DNA of 64,000 bases from Desulfovibrio sp. TomC (GTDB lineage Bacteria; Desulfobacterota; Desulfovibrionia; Desulfovibrionales; Desulfovibrionaceae), in the NCBI RefSeq assembly GCF_000801335.2, contig NZ_JSEH01000007.1, positions 124,001 to 188,000 on the forward strand, in the 5' to 3' direction. The notes beneath the pieces were generated by a model. The model worked only from the letters and a program-made list of their open reading frames with translations. It was not told where the DNA came from and did not search any database. The position numbers and the translations under genes are program-made. Within the stretch, counting starts at the first letter, position 1, and every line of letters starts with the position of its first letter. Shown here piece after piece: positions 7,524 through 17,434 of the stretch.

Positions 7524-8240
7524 ATGAATAATATATGGTGGGATGGATATGACTCTCGCACCAGAGCCTATTTTTTCTGGAAATGGGAGTATGATCGCAG
7601 AAATCAAAATTATTGCTGTGACTATTACAAGGCAATATTCACAGGCAAACCATCCCCTGAGTACTTTCATAAAACATATAAGCATGGACATCTTGACCCA
7701 GAAAAAGGACCAGACATATCGGATATATTAGAGTCAACACTCAAATCGAGCACACAGTTTCCGTTTAAGCCCTACCCCCCAGACAGTCTTTACCTAGACG
7801 AAACAGGAGGAGACGGACACCACGACGAGCAAGAGTGCATACACTTTATTACTTCAAGCGATACAATATTGTTTAATATAAACCCAAACATTGACCTAGC
7901 AACTCATATTAATATCCTCAAAAACAACTTTGAAGATGTTACAAAAGAATGGAGAGAGCACCCTCCAACAACGACACTACGCACATTCCCATTTGCTGGA
8001 CTACGAGGACTCTACATACCCAAAGGCTACCGACAGCGAGACAATCACACGGGACGCGCCATTGGACTTGCACTGTATGACCTTGAAGTCAAAGGGATAA
8101 ACTTACAAGAATCATTAAAACACCTTACAACCAGACATGCATCTTTTGCTATAACAGATAGAGATGAAAACACACTCCGTCGATACCTCCGGGCAACCCG
8201 TGACTGCGTAAACCGCCACGAGGTATTACCTTTAACCTAA
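7524..8240 (+). CDS. Low-GC hypothetical protein with DUF6499-like N-terminus
   Basis: The 238-aa product starts at ATG 7524. Codon use is strikingly AT-rich compared with the surrounding chromosome, a sign of recent transfer. The N-terminus (WWDGYDSRTRAYFFWKWEYD, then RRNQNYCCDYY) resembles the short W..EFLRRN..Y..DY pattern of regulator-like proteins found on integrative elements. The middle (LRTFPFAGLRGLYIPKGYRQ) and the C-terminus (DENTLRRYLRATRDCVNR) look nucleic-acid-binding. This is a tentative resemblance from memory. It precedes the small ORF and primase gene on the same strand. Confidence 0.5.
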   Translation: MNNIWWDGYDSRTRAYFFWKWEYDRRNQNYCCDYYKAIFTGKPSPEYFHKTYKHGHLDPEKGPDISDILESTLKSSTQFPFKPYPPDSLYLDETGGDGHHDEQECIHFITSSDTILFNINPNIDLATHINILKNNFEDVTKEWREHPPTTTLRTFPFAGLRGLYIPKGYRQRDNHTGRAIGLALYDLEVKGINLQESLKHLTTRHASFAITDRDENTLRRYLRATRDCVNRHEVLPLT

Positions 8241-8334
8241 TTTTTGTCTGGTACAGTTTAGGATCATTCTTAACTGTCAAGCCTTTTTTGCTTGCTTGTG
8301 CTCCAGTGAGGCCAACACCCCACCGGAGGTCACC

Positions 8335-8604
8335 ATGCAAGTCTCCATCGACTCTGTGGTCGCCGAAATGCAGGCGGCCCTCCCACCAATCTTCGCCGGC
8401 AAATCCCTCGACGTCCTAACAGGCGATGCTATCGTTTGGGCCTCGGTACAAAATGCCCGCAGTCGGCGCGAAATACCCTCTGATTGCTTCATCTACTCAG
8501 GGCGCAAGGTACTGATTCGACGTGATCCGTTCCTCACTTGGTGGCGAACCACCCTGCGTGAGCGCCCTGGCTACGACAAGCAACGGGCTGACCATGGAGC
8601 ATAA
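8335..8604 (+). CDS. Small putative DNA-binding (excisionase/AlpA-like) protein
   Basis: The 89-aa product starts at ATG 8335 behind an excellent SD (GGAGG, 8325-8329). The pattern LDVLTGDAIVWASVQNARSR, REIPSDCF, RKVLIRRDPFLTWW is like the small winged-helix DNA-binding proteins encoded just before primases in integrative elements and satellites. Its stop overlaps the primase start at 8594 by 11 bp, so the two are translationally coupled. The role may be excision directionality or control of replication genes. The family is inferred from pattern and context only. Confidence 0.55.
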   Translation: MQVSIDSVVAEMQAALPPIFAGKSLDVLTGDAIVWASVQNARSRREIPSDCFIYSGRKVLIRRDPFLTWWRTTLRERPGYDKQRADHGA

Positions 8605-11200
8605 GCAGATGTCTCCTGACTCCTTCATGCGCGTCAACGCCTCTGCCTTTGGACGGATAACTGAGCTACTCCCCATCTGGCTGCCTGGGGGACGCCAAGA
8701 AGGGCAAGAGTACGTCTGTGCCAGCCTTGACGGCGGACAAGGCCGATCATGCAAGGTCAACCTTGCCACCGGTAAGTGGGCCGATTTTGCCACCGACGAA
8801 AAGGGGGGCGATCTGGTATCCCTGTTCGCGGCCATCCACGGCCTGCGGCAAAGCGATGCGGCCCAACGAATCGCTGAAAACTTGGGAATCACCCCAAACC
8901 AGAGTCCCTACGCCCTTTCGGAGAAGGCGAGCGCGCGAAGGGGAACGTCTTCTAATTCTCCAGGGCAAATCATCATGCCTGTGCCATCGCATGCCCCTGC
9001 GCCGCCAGATATACTCAGACGCAAAGTTGCCGGCTCCTGGGTCAAAAGGATCGTCGCTGCTCGCTGGGCCTATCAAAATGAGCAAGGGCAGATATTGGGC
9101 TACGTCTGCCGTTTCAATCTACCCGACGGCGGCAAAGAAGTCGTCCCCCAGGTCTACGGCGAGGCAGACGGCAAAGCTTGCTGGCAGTGGAAAGGCTTTC
9201 CTGTCCCCCGCCCCCTATATGGCCTTGACCGCTTGGCCGCCTTGACCACGGATGACTTGGTTCTTGTCTGCGAAGGCGAGAAAACAGCGGACGCAGCCCG
9301 ACGCCTTCTTAAAAATGCCGTAGCTGTCACTTGGCCAGGAGGCTCGAAAGCAGTGAACAAGGCCGACTTCGGGCCACTGGGGGGCAAGACCGTCATTATC
9401 TGGCCGGATGCAGACAGGTGCGGCTATGAGGCGGCGATAGACGCGGCAGAGGCCCTTGCATCAATGGGCACGCCCACCGATATTGTCTTGCCTCCAGCGA
9501 GTGTTAAATCCGGCTGGGATTTGGCTGATGCTGAGGCTGAGAGCTGGGACAGCACACAGGTCATGCAGCATATTAAACACAACGCCTTATCATTACCCGA
9601 TTTTAAAGATGTTGTCAGAAATAAATACGGAATTATCAGCAACAATCTATACATAAATCCCACCAAGAAGCAAAATACATTGAACGTCATTCGAATTGAA
9701 AAAGGCGCATCCGGCGAGATTGTGGATGATTGTGAGGCAGTTCTAGCCAAACTGGATTTACCAAATGAGTTCAAAATATTTCAACGTGGCAGTCAACTGG
9801 TTCGCCTAGGAACGCTGCCGACATCTTCACAAAGTTGCGCTACTGATTGCCCTCAAGATAAAGTTGTTATTATGGAGGCCCAAAAGTCGTTCATTCTGGA
9901 TGTGCTGGGGCGTTATGGCAGATTCGTAAAGTTGGATCACCGAAGTGGTGAGCTTCGTGCTGCCGATCCACCCAAAGATGTCGCCGAGACCATCACAGGG
10001 CGCGCTGGTCTGTGGCCCATGCCGCCTTTGCGAGGCATTTTGACCTGTCCAACTTTACGACCTGACGGCACCCTGCTGCTCACGCCTGGATATGACCCCA
10101 AAAGCCAATACTATTTCGCTCACCGCCTCAACGTCAAAATCTCTAGCCAGCCGACACACTCGGAAGCCACAAATAGAATTGAATTTGTCAAAGATTTACT
10201 TTCAGGATTCAGTTTTGTGGAACCCGTGGATCGCACTGTCGCCTTGGCTCTGATTCTCAGCACGATGGTACGACCTATCCTCGACCACATGCCTCTTTTC
10301 GCAATCACGGCCCCAGTGCGTGGCAGCGGGAAATCATATTTAATGGACATTGCAGCTATAATAGCAACAGGCAGAAGGACTGCAGTCCTTGCAGCGACTA
10401 CCGACAGAGCAGAACTTGAAAAACGCTTAACAGGAAGCCTTCTGTCCGGAGATCCACTTGTAAGCCTGGACAACTGTAATGGCGCCTTACAATCTGACCT
10501 ACTCTGTCAAGCCATCACTGCTAGCACAGTCAAAGTCCGCCCTCTTGGCGCGTCCGCCCAGGTTGAAATACCCAGCACGACCCTTTGGTCAGCCAATGGC
10601 AACAACCTGGTTCTGGCTGGCGACTTGCCGCGCCGTTCCTTGCTTTGCCGGCTGGACCCAGGTTGCGAACGGCCGGAAGAACGTAAATTCTCCTTTGATC
10701 CCCTTGAGCGTGTTCTCCACTGCCGCACCGAGTACGTCAGCGCCGTTTTGACCATCCTGCGCGCCTACATTGTCGCCGGCCGGCCGGATATGGGCGGCAA
10801 ACCTTTCGGCGGCTTCGGCCAGTGGTCTGCTCTCGTGCGTGGCGCGCTTCGGTGGGTCGGCGAACCTGACCCCTGCGCCAGCCGCGACGCTATCATGGAT
10901 GATGACCCGGAACTGGCGCAACTTCGCACGCTTCTTCCTCTTTGGTGGCAGGAGTTTGGGAAAAGCGCCATAAAGATCAAGCAGCTCATAGAACGCAGCC
11001 ATTCAAATGATACTGGGCTTTATGAAGTCCTGGACGACATCGTCGGCGAGGGGAAAGGCCCTGGGATCAATGCTCGCAGCCTTGGCCACTGGCTCAAACT
11101 GAAAAAAGACAATGTTGTTTGCGGGTTAAAACTTCTCCAGGTCCCCGGCAAAAATATGGCCAGTTGGCAGGTCGTCCAAGTCAAAGCGGGCGAAGCATAG
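8594..11200 (+). CDS. Mobile-element primase/helicase with Toprim domain
   Basis: The 868-aa product has a phage/satellite primase layout. The N-terminal 120 residues resemble a zinc-free primase entry domain (CKVNLATGKWADFATDEKGG, DLVSLFAAIHGLRQSDAA). A Toprim segment follows at about 220-310 (LVLVCEGEKTADAARRLL; VIIWPDADRCGYEAAIDAAE). A C-terminal helicase-like ATPase sits at about 560-720, with a P-loop variant TAPVRGSGKSYLMD, Walker-B-like DPLVSLDNCNG and an arginine-rich sensor (DLPRRSLLCRLDPG). It would unwind DNA and prime replication of the excised element. It overlaps the preceding small DNA-binding gene. Codon use in the middle third is AT-richer than the ends, hinting at mosaic origin. 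Confidence 0.8.
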   Translation: MEHKQMSPDSFMRVNASAFGRITELLPIWLPGGRQEGQEYVCASLDGGQGRSCKVNLATGKWADFATDEKGGDLVSLFAAIHGLRQSDAAQRIAENLGITPNQSPYALSEKASARRGTSSNSPGQIIMPVPSHAPAPPDILRRKVAGSWVKRIVAARWAYQNEQGQILGYVCRFNLPDGGKEVVPQVYGEADGKACWQWKGFPVPRPLYGLDRLAALTTDDLVLVCEGEKTADAARRLLKNAVAVTWPGGSKAVNKADFGPLGGKTVIIWPDADRCGYEAAIDAAEALASMGTPTDIVLPPASVKSGWDLADAEAESWDSTQVMQHIKHNALSLPDFKDVVRNKYGIISNNLYINPTKKQNTLNVIRIEKGASGEIVDDCEAVLAKLDLPNEFKIFQRGSQLVRLGTLPTSSQSCATDCPQDKVVIMEAQKSFILDVLGRYGRFVKLDHRSGELRAADPPKDVAETITGRAGLWPMPPLRGILTCPTLRPDGTLLLTPGYDPKSQYYFAHRLNVKISSQPTHSEATNRIEFVKDLLSGFSFVEPVDRTVALALILSTMVRPILDHMPLFAITAPVRGSGKSYLMDIAAIIATGRRTAVLAATTDRAELEKRLTGSLLSGDPLVSLDNCNGALQSDLLCQAITASTVKVRPLGASAQVEIPSTTLWSANGNNLVLAGDLPRRSLLCRLDPGCERPEERKFSFDPLERVLHCRTEYVSAVLTILRAYIVAGRPDMGGKPFGGFGQWSALVRGALRWVGEPDPCASRDAIMDDDPELAQLRTLLPLWWQEFGKSAIKIKQLIERSHSNDTGLYEVLDDIVGEGKGPGINARSLGHWLKLKKDNVVCGLKLLQVPGKNMASWQVVQVKAGEA

Positions 11201-11741
11201 GTTTCTGAGGTTCTGAAGGTTCTTTTCTGGGGTACCGACAAAAAAATGAACAGGAAAGAAGAGGAGATAGTTTTGAGGGCTGGGACAAAACCTCAAGAAC
11301 CTGTCAAACCTTCACCTCGGATTGACGGCGTCTCATGCTTAATCCCCGATTATTTACTCTACTGGCTCATATACTTCATTATTATCGGTAAATCTTAACT
11401 CATGCTTCACCATTAGATCATCTTATCGGGCAATTTCCATCTCAGTCCATCGGCCTGCGTCTTCGGCCGCAGGCGCTTTCCTGACTTTTCTTTCTGATAT
11501 AAGCGTCATTTTGTTTTCATTGTTACAAGGACTATTTTCCGAATTTCGACAGAAATACACCAACATGAACTGCGAAGTACGGTCAAGTGGACACCAACTA
11601 TGCCGCAACTTATACTCCATGACATTGTCAGACCGGGAATATCAGCCCACGTTGTGACCTCCAAGTGTACGGACGAATTGCCGCCACTTCGTCAGGATGA
11701 GTAGTTTCAACGCCTCAATTTAACATCTCGTAGCAGCACGT
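11201..11741. other. Gene-free island stretch before IS66 remnant
   Basis: No supported gene. The sequence is of mixed composition, AT-rich around 11340-11620. A minus-strand 65-codon frame at 11423-11620 lacks an SD and similarity. Probably decayed DNA around the IS insertion. Confidence 0.4.
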
Positions 11742-12129
11742 TGGCTGGCTGGATCCTCCGACTTGTAAGAGCCTACGAACCGCTTATCGGCCTGTTTGCC
11801 AAGAAACGCATCTCCGGCCCCGTAATAAATGACAAAACTACGGCCCAGGTGTTTGCCTAACCAGACCGGACTAACGCGAAATTCTTCATGTTGGTGGCTG
11901 GGGCAGTTCTACGCAGGTTCCGGCTGTGCTGTTTCGCTACCCTCCGGGCCGGCGACGTTGCCGAGGAAATCCTCGGGGACAACCAAGGCCATCTGCAAAC
12001 CGACGGCTACCAGGGCTTCGAGGCTGTGGGCAAGCGCATGGGTCCCCGCCATCTTGGCTGCATGGCCTATGCCCGACGTAAATTCATGAAGGACGAAAAA
12101 GCCGGCGGGAACCAGGCCAAGGCGACGCG
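11742..12129 (+). pseudogene. IS66-family transposase remnant
   Basis: Translation in shifting frames recovers the IS66 TnpC core: AGWILRLVRAYEPLIGLFAK, then GPVINDKTTAQVF ending in an in-frame stop; then, in another frame, FRYPPGRRRCRGNPR-type sequence and NQGHLQTDGYQGFEAVGKRM, CMAYARRKFMKDEKAGG. The D of the DDE triad (normally in a GPV..DET motif) and other segments are disrupted, and at least one frameshift and one stop are present. Neither end of the element nor its other ORFs (tnpA/tnpB) are recognisable. It marks decay inside the island. Confidence 0.8.
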
Positions 12130-12446
12130 GGAGGACAACCAGAAATTGGAACCGAATAGGCTGGGCACTAATGGAGTGTTCATTTCTCTCTTGGCGGCAA
12201 TCTACACATTTTGGAGTAGGACTGATTGACATGACGCTTATTTTTCGCGCTTCTTTGCCATTTCGTTGCCCGCGCAACACCCAATTCCTGACCGTCCTCG
12301 TGTGATAGCAACCAGCATATATCTGCTTTACTTTGAATACCCTTCTCGTTAGCAGTGTAATAAATATTGAACGATCCTGGGGATGCCTGAAAGCTTCTCC
12401 GCGGCCACGTCGCCCACTGGATACGCAACGACAAGGAAGGAATGGA
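12130..12446. other. Gene-free stretch, likely promoter of the cargo operon
   Basis: No supported gene. The last 120 bp are AT-richer, then AAGGAAGGAATGGA immediately precedes the ATG at 12447. No confident -35/-10 pair was picked. Confidence 0.35.
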
Positions 12447-14972
12447 ATGCTGAAAAGACTGTGCTGCATACTGCTGACCGGGCTACTCATGGCCTGGAGC
12501 CACTCAGCCCTGGCTGGGATCGTTGGCGGAGAACTTTCAAAAACAGATGTTTTTCGTCAATACATAAGCACACAGACGAATCTCAACAAAGAGATATCTA
12601 GTCTTTATGCGGCTATTGAAGACAACAAATTGATATTATCAAAAAAAGAATCTGACGCATCTCTATACCTTGCTTCAATGTACATCAAGTTCAGTGGACT
12701 TTTTTATTTCATAGCTTTTTCCAGCACAATCACAATAGTTCTTTACATTATTTATCTGATAAAGTGGAATCCTCGAAAATGGAAACTTATGACCTCAGGC
12801 CGGACAATTCTCGTTTTGCGAGATAAGTTGCTACATCACAACGGGCTGTTAACGCTGTTAATTTTATTATCACTGTGTATTCCGTCTCCTGCAATGGCCA
12901 AGACCAATGTTTTGCAGGATCTCAAAATGTATTATACGGGCAATGATTTCGAAAAAGGCTACCTACTGTGCAAATATGCCAAAGGTCCAGTCGAACTGCG
13001 CTATGACGCCGTGGGCGGCGTTGCGGTGATCCAGCAACCCAAGCTTGGTTTTGAGCGGTCCTTTGATCTGGTGGCGCACCAGCAGGGCCTGGGTAAGCCT
13101 CTGGCTGCCGAAGAATTCGTTTCCCTGTATGAGGCTGCCGGAGACGAGCATCAGCGTCAGGCGGTCTTTGCCCTGCTGGCCCAGGTGGATAAGGATACGG
13201 CCCAATCCGCCGGCGAACAAATCCTGACCGCCATGGCCAGCCAGTCCGGTGTCAAACTGGATGCGGCTATCGGCCAAGCCAAGGCTCTGTTGACCTTTTT
13301 TGCCAGTAGCAACAACCGATTGTTAGTCGCTGCGCTGGTCAAGACGTTTCTTGAGAAAGCCGTGAGCCGGGTCAGGGATCTGGAAGGGCTTGATGCCCTG
13401 GTCGATCTGGCTGTGGCCAACGGGGCATTTGAAGTTATCCGGGAACCGACAACCAAGGCGCTCAAAAGTATTCCGAGCCGGCTTACGTTTTCCGACACGG
13501 TCTATGCCGCGCGCGTATATTTCAAAATCGACAAAGATGTTGCAAGAAACTACTTCAACGGTATTCGTTTTGATTTTCGAGAGTTCGTCAAATCGAAACT
13601 CCTGAAAGAAAAAATTGTCGGCCTGATGCGTGATCTATCCGGCGTTGCGGCTTTTCTTCCGTTGTACGAAAGCGATTCGCTGTACAAGTCGTTGCAACAG
13701 CAGCCAAATGAAATCCGTATTGCCGTGGCAAGCCTTTTTGACGAGATCGATCATGGCCTTGCAGCGGTAGCGTATAATAGCATAGGCACGGGTGACAGTG
13801 ATCTCGTTTTCCAGAATCCTGAGACGATGGTGACATTTGCCGCCCTTACTGCCAAGTACAACAAAGAAAAAAGTGCTGAAATTCTCAACAGCATGACCAA
13901 AACCATTGTTGAGCGCCATGTGCCCTATTCAAAGAATCTGCTGTTTCAGGCCGTGGCGGCCATGGAACAGCAGCCTGCAACCCTTGTCGAGGGAGTCCTG
14001 ACCCACGACATGAACACCAATTGCCGCTTTGGCCGCAATGCCCCCCTGCTTCTCACCCTCATTGATGAGCTCGCCCCAGGGCAGCTTCCGGCTTTTGAAG
14101 GGTATTTCGCCAAAAAAAATGATCTTGCCAAAGGGATTCTCGCCATCCTCTTTAGCAAGGATAAAACCGCATTCTACAAGCTTCTGGCGCATGTTTTTGC
14201 CGAAGCCCCCCAGAGCATCGCCGACCTGCGCCTGCCAAACGACATCTTTGACCTCACTGCTGTGGCCCCGGCTTTTTCACCCGACACACTAAAAAAATTC
14301 CAGACCGTACCTGCGCCCTTGGTTTTTGCCCAGCACGAACTAGCCAAGTCCAACCCCGACGTCAAACTGATTCGCCGGGCGCTTATCCCGGAACTCGACA
14401 CCCTGTTCCGCACGTTTCTATCCCAGGACGCCAAGCACCTGTCCGAAGAGGAAGTCCTTGAGGCAATGATTCTGCTTTCCCTTGTGGAATCTCCGAATGC
14501 AACCGCTTTTGCGGACGAGGCTTTTGTCCTGAACAAGCTGGTATCGGACTACTTTGGCGCAGTGATCGGCAATGGGAACACTGTCCTTGCCGAGCAACTT
14601 GCCGCCCAAAAAAAGGCCCTCGCCGCTGTCGAGGCCGATATGGCCATCGTCAAAACAGCAGCTACTCTTTCCGGATTCCTCAAGGTCTATGCCTCTCTGA
14701 TCACCCTCTATCTGGTCGGCACCGCCATTCTGTCTTTGATGTATGCGTGCAATATGATTTTGCCTGGAAAAAACTTCAGCTTGCTTAATGGGTTGCTACA
14801 TTTCAGTGAAGCACAGGCAAAGTTTATTATGTCCACCTTCGTGCTGCTGCCTGTCGGAGTCTTACAGCTTGTGTCTGCCCAATTTTTGCGGGGATTGATT
14901 GCCCGGGAAACCGTTACTCCCGGCTTGCAGGAATGTGTCGCCGCACTGGATGCCGAGTACCGGAAGAAATGA
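12447..14972 (+). CDS. Large membrane-anchored protein of unknown function (island cargo)
   Basis: The 841-aa product starts at ATG 12447 with a strong SD (AGGAAGGA). It begins with a Sec signal or membrane segment (MLKRLCCILLTGLLMAWSHS), has a membrane helix near 75-105, another hydrophobic stretch near 130-150 ending AMA, a long soluble alpha-helical region (about 160-740, HEAT-like in texture, Ala/Leu-rich) and two C-terminal membrane helices (about 745-775 and 795-820). No catalytic motif is visible. It is followed after 12 bp by a 32-aa ORF and then a secreted TPR protein, so the three may form one envelope module. No family is recognised. Confidence 0.7.
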   Translation: MLKRLCCILLTGLLMAWSHSALAGIVGGELSKTDVFRQYISTQTNLNKEISSLYAAIEDNKLILSKKESDASLYLASMYIKFSGLFYFIAFSSTITIVLYIIYLIKWNPRKWKLMTSGRTILVLRDKLLHHNGLLTLLILLSLCIPSPAMAKTNVLQDLKMYYTGNDFEKGYLLCKYAKGPVELRYDAVGGVAVIQQPKLGFERSFDLVAHQQGLGKPLAAEEFVSLYEAAGDEHQRQAVFALLAQVDKDTAQSAGEQILTAMASQSGVKLDAAIGQAKALLTFFASSNNRLLVAALVKTFLEKAVSRVRDLEGLDALVDLAVANGAFEVIREPTTKALKSIPSRLTFSDTVYAARVYFKIDKDVARNYFNGIRFDFREFVKSKLLKEKIVGLMRDLSGVAAFLPLYESDSLYKSLQQQPNEIRIAVASLFDEIDHGLAAVAYNSIGTGDSDLVFQNPETMVTFAALTAKYNKEKSAEILNSMTKTIVERHVPYSKNLLFQAVAAMEQQPATLVEGVLTHDMNTNCRFGRNAPLLLTLIDELAPGQLPAFEGYFAKKNDLAKGILAILFSKDKTAFYKLLAHVFAEAPQSIADLRLPNDIFDLTAVAPAFSPDTLKKFQTVPAPLVFAQHELAKSNPDVKLIRRALIPELDTLFRTFLSQDAKHLSEEEVLEAMILLSLVESPNATAFADEAFVLNKLVSDYFGAVIGNGNTVLAEQLAAQKKALAAVEADMAIVKTAATLSGFLKVYASLITLYLVGTAILSLMYACNMILPGKNFSLLNGLLHFSEAQAKFIMSTFVLLPVGVLQLVSAQFLRGLIARETVTPGLQECVAALDAEYRKK

Positions 14973-14984
14973 GGAGGTATCCTG

Positions 14985-15083
14985 ATGCCGCCGGTCGAAC
15001 AGGAGCAAACGTCGCCACCGCTACCGGCCAAGGCTCCACTTGACGACTATTCCGAGAGTGCTCCCGGTCGACAGTTTGCATGA
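14985..15083 (+). CDS. 32-aa ORF between the two cargo genes
   Basis: ATG 14985 is preceded by GAGGAGG (14971-14977) at normal spacing and lies 12 bp after the stop of the large membrane protein. The product is Pro/Glu-rich at first (MPPVEQEQTSPPLPAKAPLD) and ends DDYSESAPGRQFA. It may be a genuine micro-protein or the truncated start of a longer decayed gene. The strong SD and tight spacing are the only support. Confidence 0.35.
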   Translation: MPPVEQEQTSPPLPAKAPLDDYSESAPGRQFA

Positions 15084-15228
15084 CACGGAAATGTGCAGAA
15101 TGTATTTTCGGCAGAGAGACCTTTTTCAATGCGCCATCGCGCTTGTGTGCATAGCGCAGTACACGCTTCGGACCGGGAGTCCGGCCAAGACCAGACTCCC
15201 GGTCAAACGACCGGCGAGGAACGCTTCC

Positions 15229-16569
15229 ATGCAAAAAAACCTGTTTCCGACCACCCTGTTGCTGTTGGGACTCGTCCTGGCTCTCGGCCCTGACCGCGCC
15301 GTCGCGCAAACAGCCGCCGATGACGTGGGGTATTCAACGGATTCCGCTGGTTCAGCGCCAGTGGCAGCACCCAGACCTTCCCCGCCTCCCCCCGGCCAGA
15401 CAGCAACCGAGGAGCCGGCAAAGCCGCCCGCCCTAACCATCAACCTTGATGCCTACGCCAGATCAATCCAAGATTCGGATGTGCCTCCCCGGCAGCCATC
15501 TGTTCCTTCCGCCAGTGTCCCCCCGGTCCCGCTCCTGGTGCGGCCTGCCCCCGTCACCCCGCCACCGGCAACCGTCAGCCAGCCTTCGTTGGTAATGGCC
15601 ATGCTGGAGAGCACGTTGCATGGAAACTATGCCGAAACCCTGGCCCTCAAGGCTCGCATGTCAAAAAAGGCCTTCACCCAGCGTTTCGACCGTGCCACGG
15701 CAAATAAGTACAGCCAGATGGGCAATGCCCTGCTCAACAAGCAGGATGACCCGTCCGGGGCAGTGCGTGCCTATGAAACGGCCTATGCCAACGACCGGTC
15801 CAGTTCGGAGATCAACGGCAGCTATGGCTACGCCCTGTTTCGCACCGGCAGGTTTGCCGAGGCCAGGGACATGGAGATGGAAGCCCTGGAAATCAGTCCG
15901 GGCTACGGGGCGGCCTGGTTCGTGCTGGGCCAGATTCTCGGTTATCTCAAGCAGGAGGACCTAGCCTATGCGAGCTTTGTCAATACCTGCCTCTTTACGA
16001 AAAACATGACCACGACCCTGGGATTCTTGGATCGTGAAAAGGACAAATACGGCGAAATCTGTGTGCAAAACGCCGCTGCAAAAGCCTTGGCCACCTGCCA
16101 ACGATTGACCAACGACGAGACGTCGCAGCGCGCGCAGACGCCTGCATCGCCGGTTCTCCCGGCAGCGGTCCCCTTCAGGGACAGGCGCATCGGCAAGATC
16201 GACATCAAAGCAATCGTTCTTGGCAGCAAGCAGTTTCAGGGAATGCTGAGCAGTCTGGCAGACCTGCGCGGTCTGTCCGAACAGCAGCGGGAGCAGCGGA
16301 TACAAACCATGGTGACCCCGCTTATCTCCACGATTCGTGGCCTCACCCTCCGTTTCGCTACCACCAACAACTACCAGCTCATCATCCCGTCTGACGAAGA
16401 AGCGACAATGCGCCGAGGAAGCGACCTGCAGCCTAGCGCGTTGGTCTTTTCCAATGTCGACAGCGCGTTTTTGACCTTTCTTAACAGCTTCCCGGGAAAA
16501 GACTTTCGAAAAACTGTTCCTATTGACGATCTGACCCAACCGATTCTCAAACAGCTCAACGGTATCTGA
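15229..16569 (+). CDS. Secreted TPR-repeat protein (island cargo)
   Basis: The 446-aa product starts at ATG 15229 (GAGGA upstream; start chosen because a Sec signal peptide MQKNLFPTTLLLLGLVLALG begins there). The mature part has a Pro-rich low-complexity linker (about 45-125), then TPR-like helices (about 155-260: KYSQMGNALLNKQDDPSGAV, GSYGYALFRTGRFAEARDME). A C-terminal domain (about 325-446; GKIDIKAIVLGSKQF, then NNYQLIIPSDE) is faintly reminiscent of the OmpH/Skp helical-hairpin pattern, a weak guess. It is periplasmic or surface-exposed, probably partnering the upstream 841-aa membrane protein. Confidence 0.7.
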   Translation: MQKNLFPTTLLLLGLVLALGPDRAVAQTAADDVGYSTDSAGSAPVAAPRPSPPPPGQTATEEPAKPPALTINLDAYARSIQDSDVPPRQPSVPSASVPPVPLLVRPAPVTPPPATVSQPSLVMAMLESTLHGNYAETLALKARMSKKAFTQRFDRATANKYSQMGNALLNKQDDPSGAVRAYETAYANDRSSSEINGSYGYALFRTGRFAEARDMEMEALEISPGYGAAWFVLGQILGYLKQEDLAYASFVNTCLFTKNMTTTLGFLDREKDKYGEICVQNAAAKALATCQRLTNDETSQRAQTPASPVLPAAVPFRDRRIGKIDIKAIVLGSKQFQGMLSSLADLRGLSEQQREQRIQTMVTPLISTIRGLTLRFATTNNYQLIIPSDEEATMRRGSDLQPSALVFSNVDSAFLTFLNSFPGKDFRKTVPIDDLTQPILKQLNGI

Positions 16570-16805
16570 TTTATTGAACCGGGCTGGCCCATGGCGATAA
16601 GCCGCATGCGGCGCACACGCTGGGTCAAGAGTGGGAACGAGTGCTTCGCCCCGGTCAATGCCCTCCCCTGGATCTTCACCCAGCTGACGCTTGCAGGGCT
16701 TTTCGTCGCGGCGCTGTCGTCTGTTGCGGTGAGACGGAGTCTTCCCTGATGCGGATGGCCTCGGGGGAAAAACCCTTCTCGACCCGACCGGGCAGAGCAG
16801 GAGTG

Positions 16806-17434
16806 TTTCTGATCTGCCTATACGGCAGTGAACATGGAGGCTGCGCCCTGCCTGCGCTGCGAGCATTTTCTGAGCTGTCTACGCGGTAGTAAACCATCCA
16901 CACTCAACAACGCCGGTCCCGCACTTTTCTGAGCTGCCTACGCGGCAGTGAACGCTGCCTAGCTGTCCGGGCGGCCTTTTATTTTTTTCTGAGCTGCCTA
17001 CGCGGCAGTGAACCCGCTGACGAGCTTGGGCCTGACGTCGGGGTATTTCTGAGCTGCCTACGCGGCAGTGAACGCGGCGATGGCGGCTTGCTTGGTCGTC
17101 TCATATTTTCTGAGCTGCCTACGCGGCAGTGAACACACGCCGGCCTCTTGCCACTCGATGGTGTCCTTTCTGAGCTGCCTACGCGGCAGTGAACGCTCAC
17201 CTCTTGCTGCGTCATGCGTTCACTGTTTTCTGAGCTGCCTACGCGGCAGTGAACGTGGTCTGGTGTGGTCTGGTGTGACCACGTCTTTTCTGAGCTGCCT
17301 ACGCGGCAGTGAACACCAGCTCCACCCACACGGTCTACGTGCGCGATTTCTGAGCTGCCTACGCGGCAGTGAACCATCCAGGAGGATATGAGCCACCTCC
17401 GAGCATTTTCTGAGCTGCCTACGCGGCAGTGAAC
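16806..17434 (-). CRISPR. Orphan type I-F CRISPR array: 11 repeats, 10 spacers
   Basis: A 28-bp repeat, read on the minus strand as GTTCACTGCCGCGTAGGCAG followed by CTCAGAAA, recurs every 59-61 bp. Repeat starts on the plus strand are 16806, 16867, 16926, 16986, 17046, 17107, 17167, 17227, 17287, 17347 and 17407. Spacers are 31-33 nt. The sequence matches the I-F repeat consensus closely. The first two copies (16806, 16867) carry substitutions, as expected for the leader-distal end, so the leader should lie right of 17434. That side is occupied by an IS3 remnant, and no cas gene is present in the window. Confidence 0.97.

Noticed and set aside
11423-11620. Minus-strand 65-codon ORF
   Set aside because: No SD, no similarity, located in decayed DNA beside an IS66 remnant.
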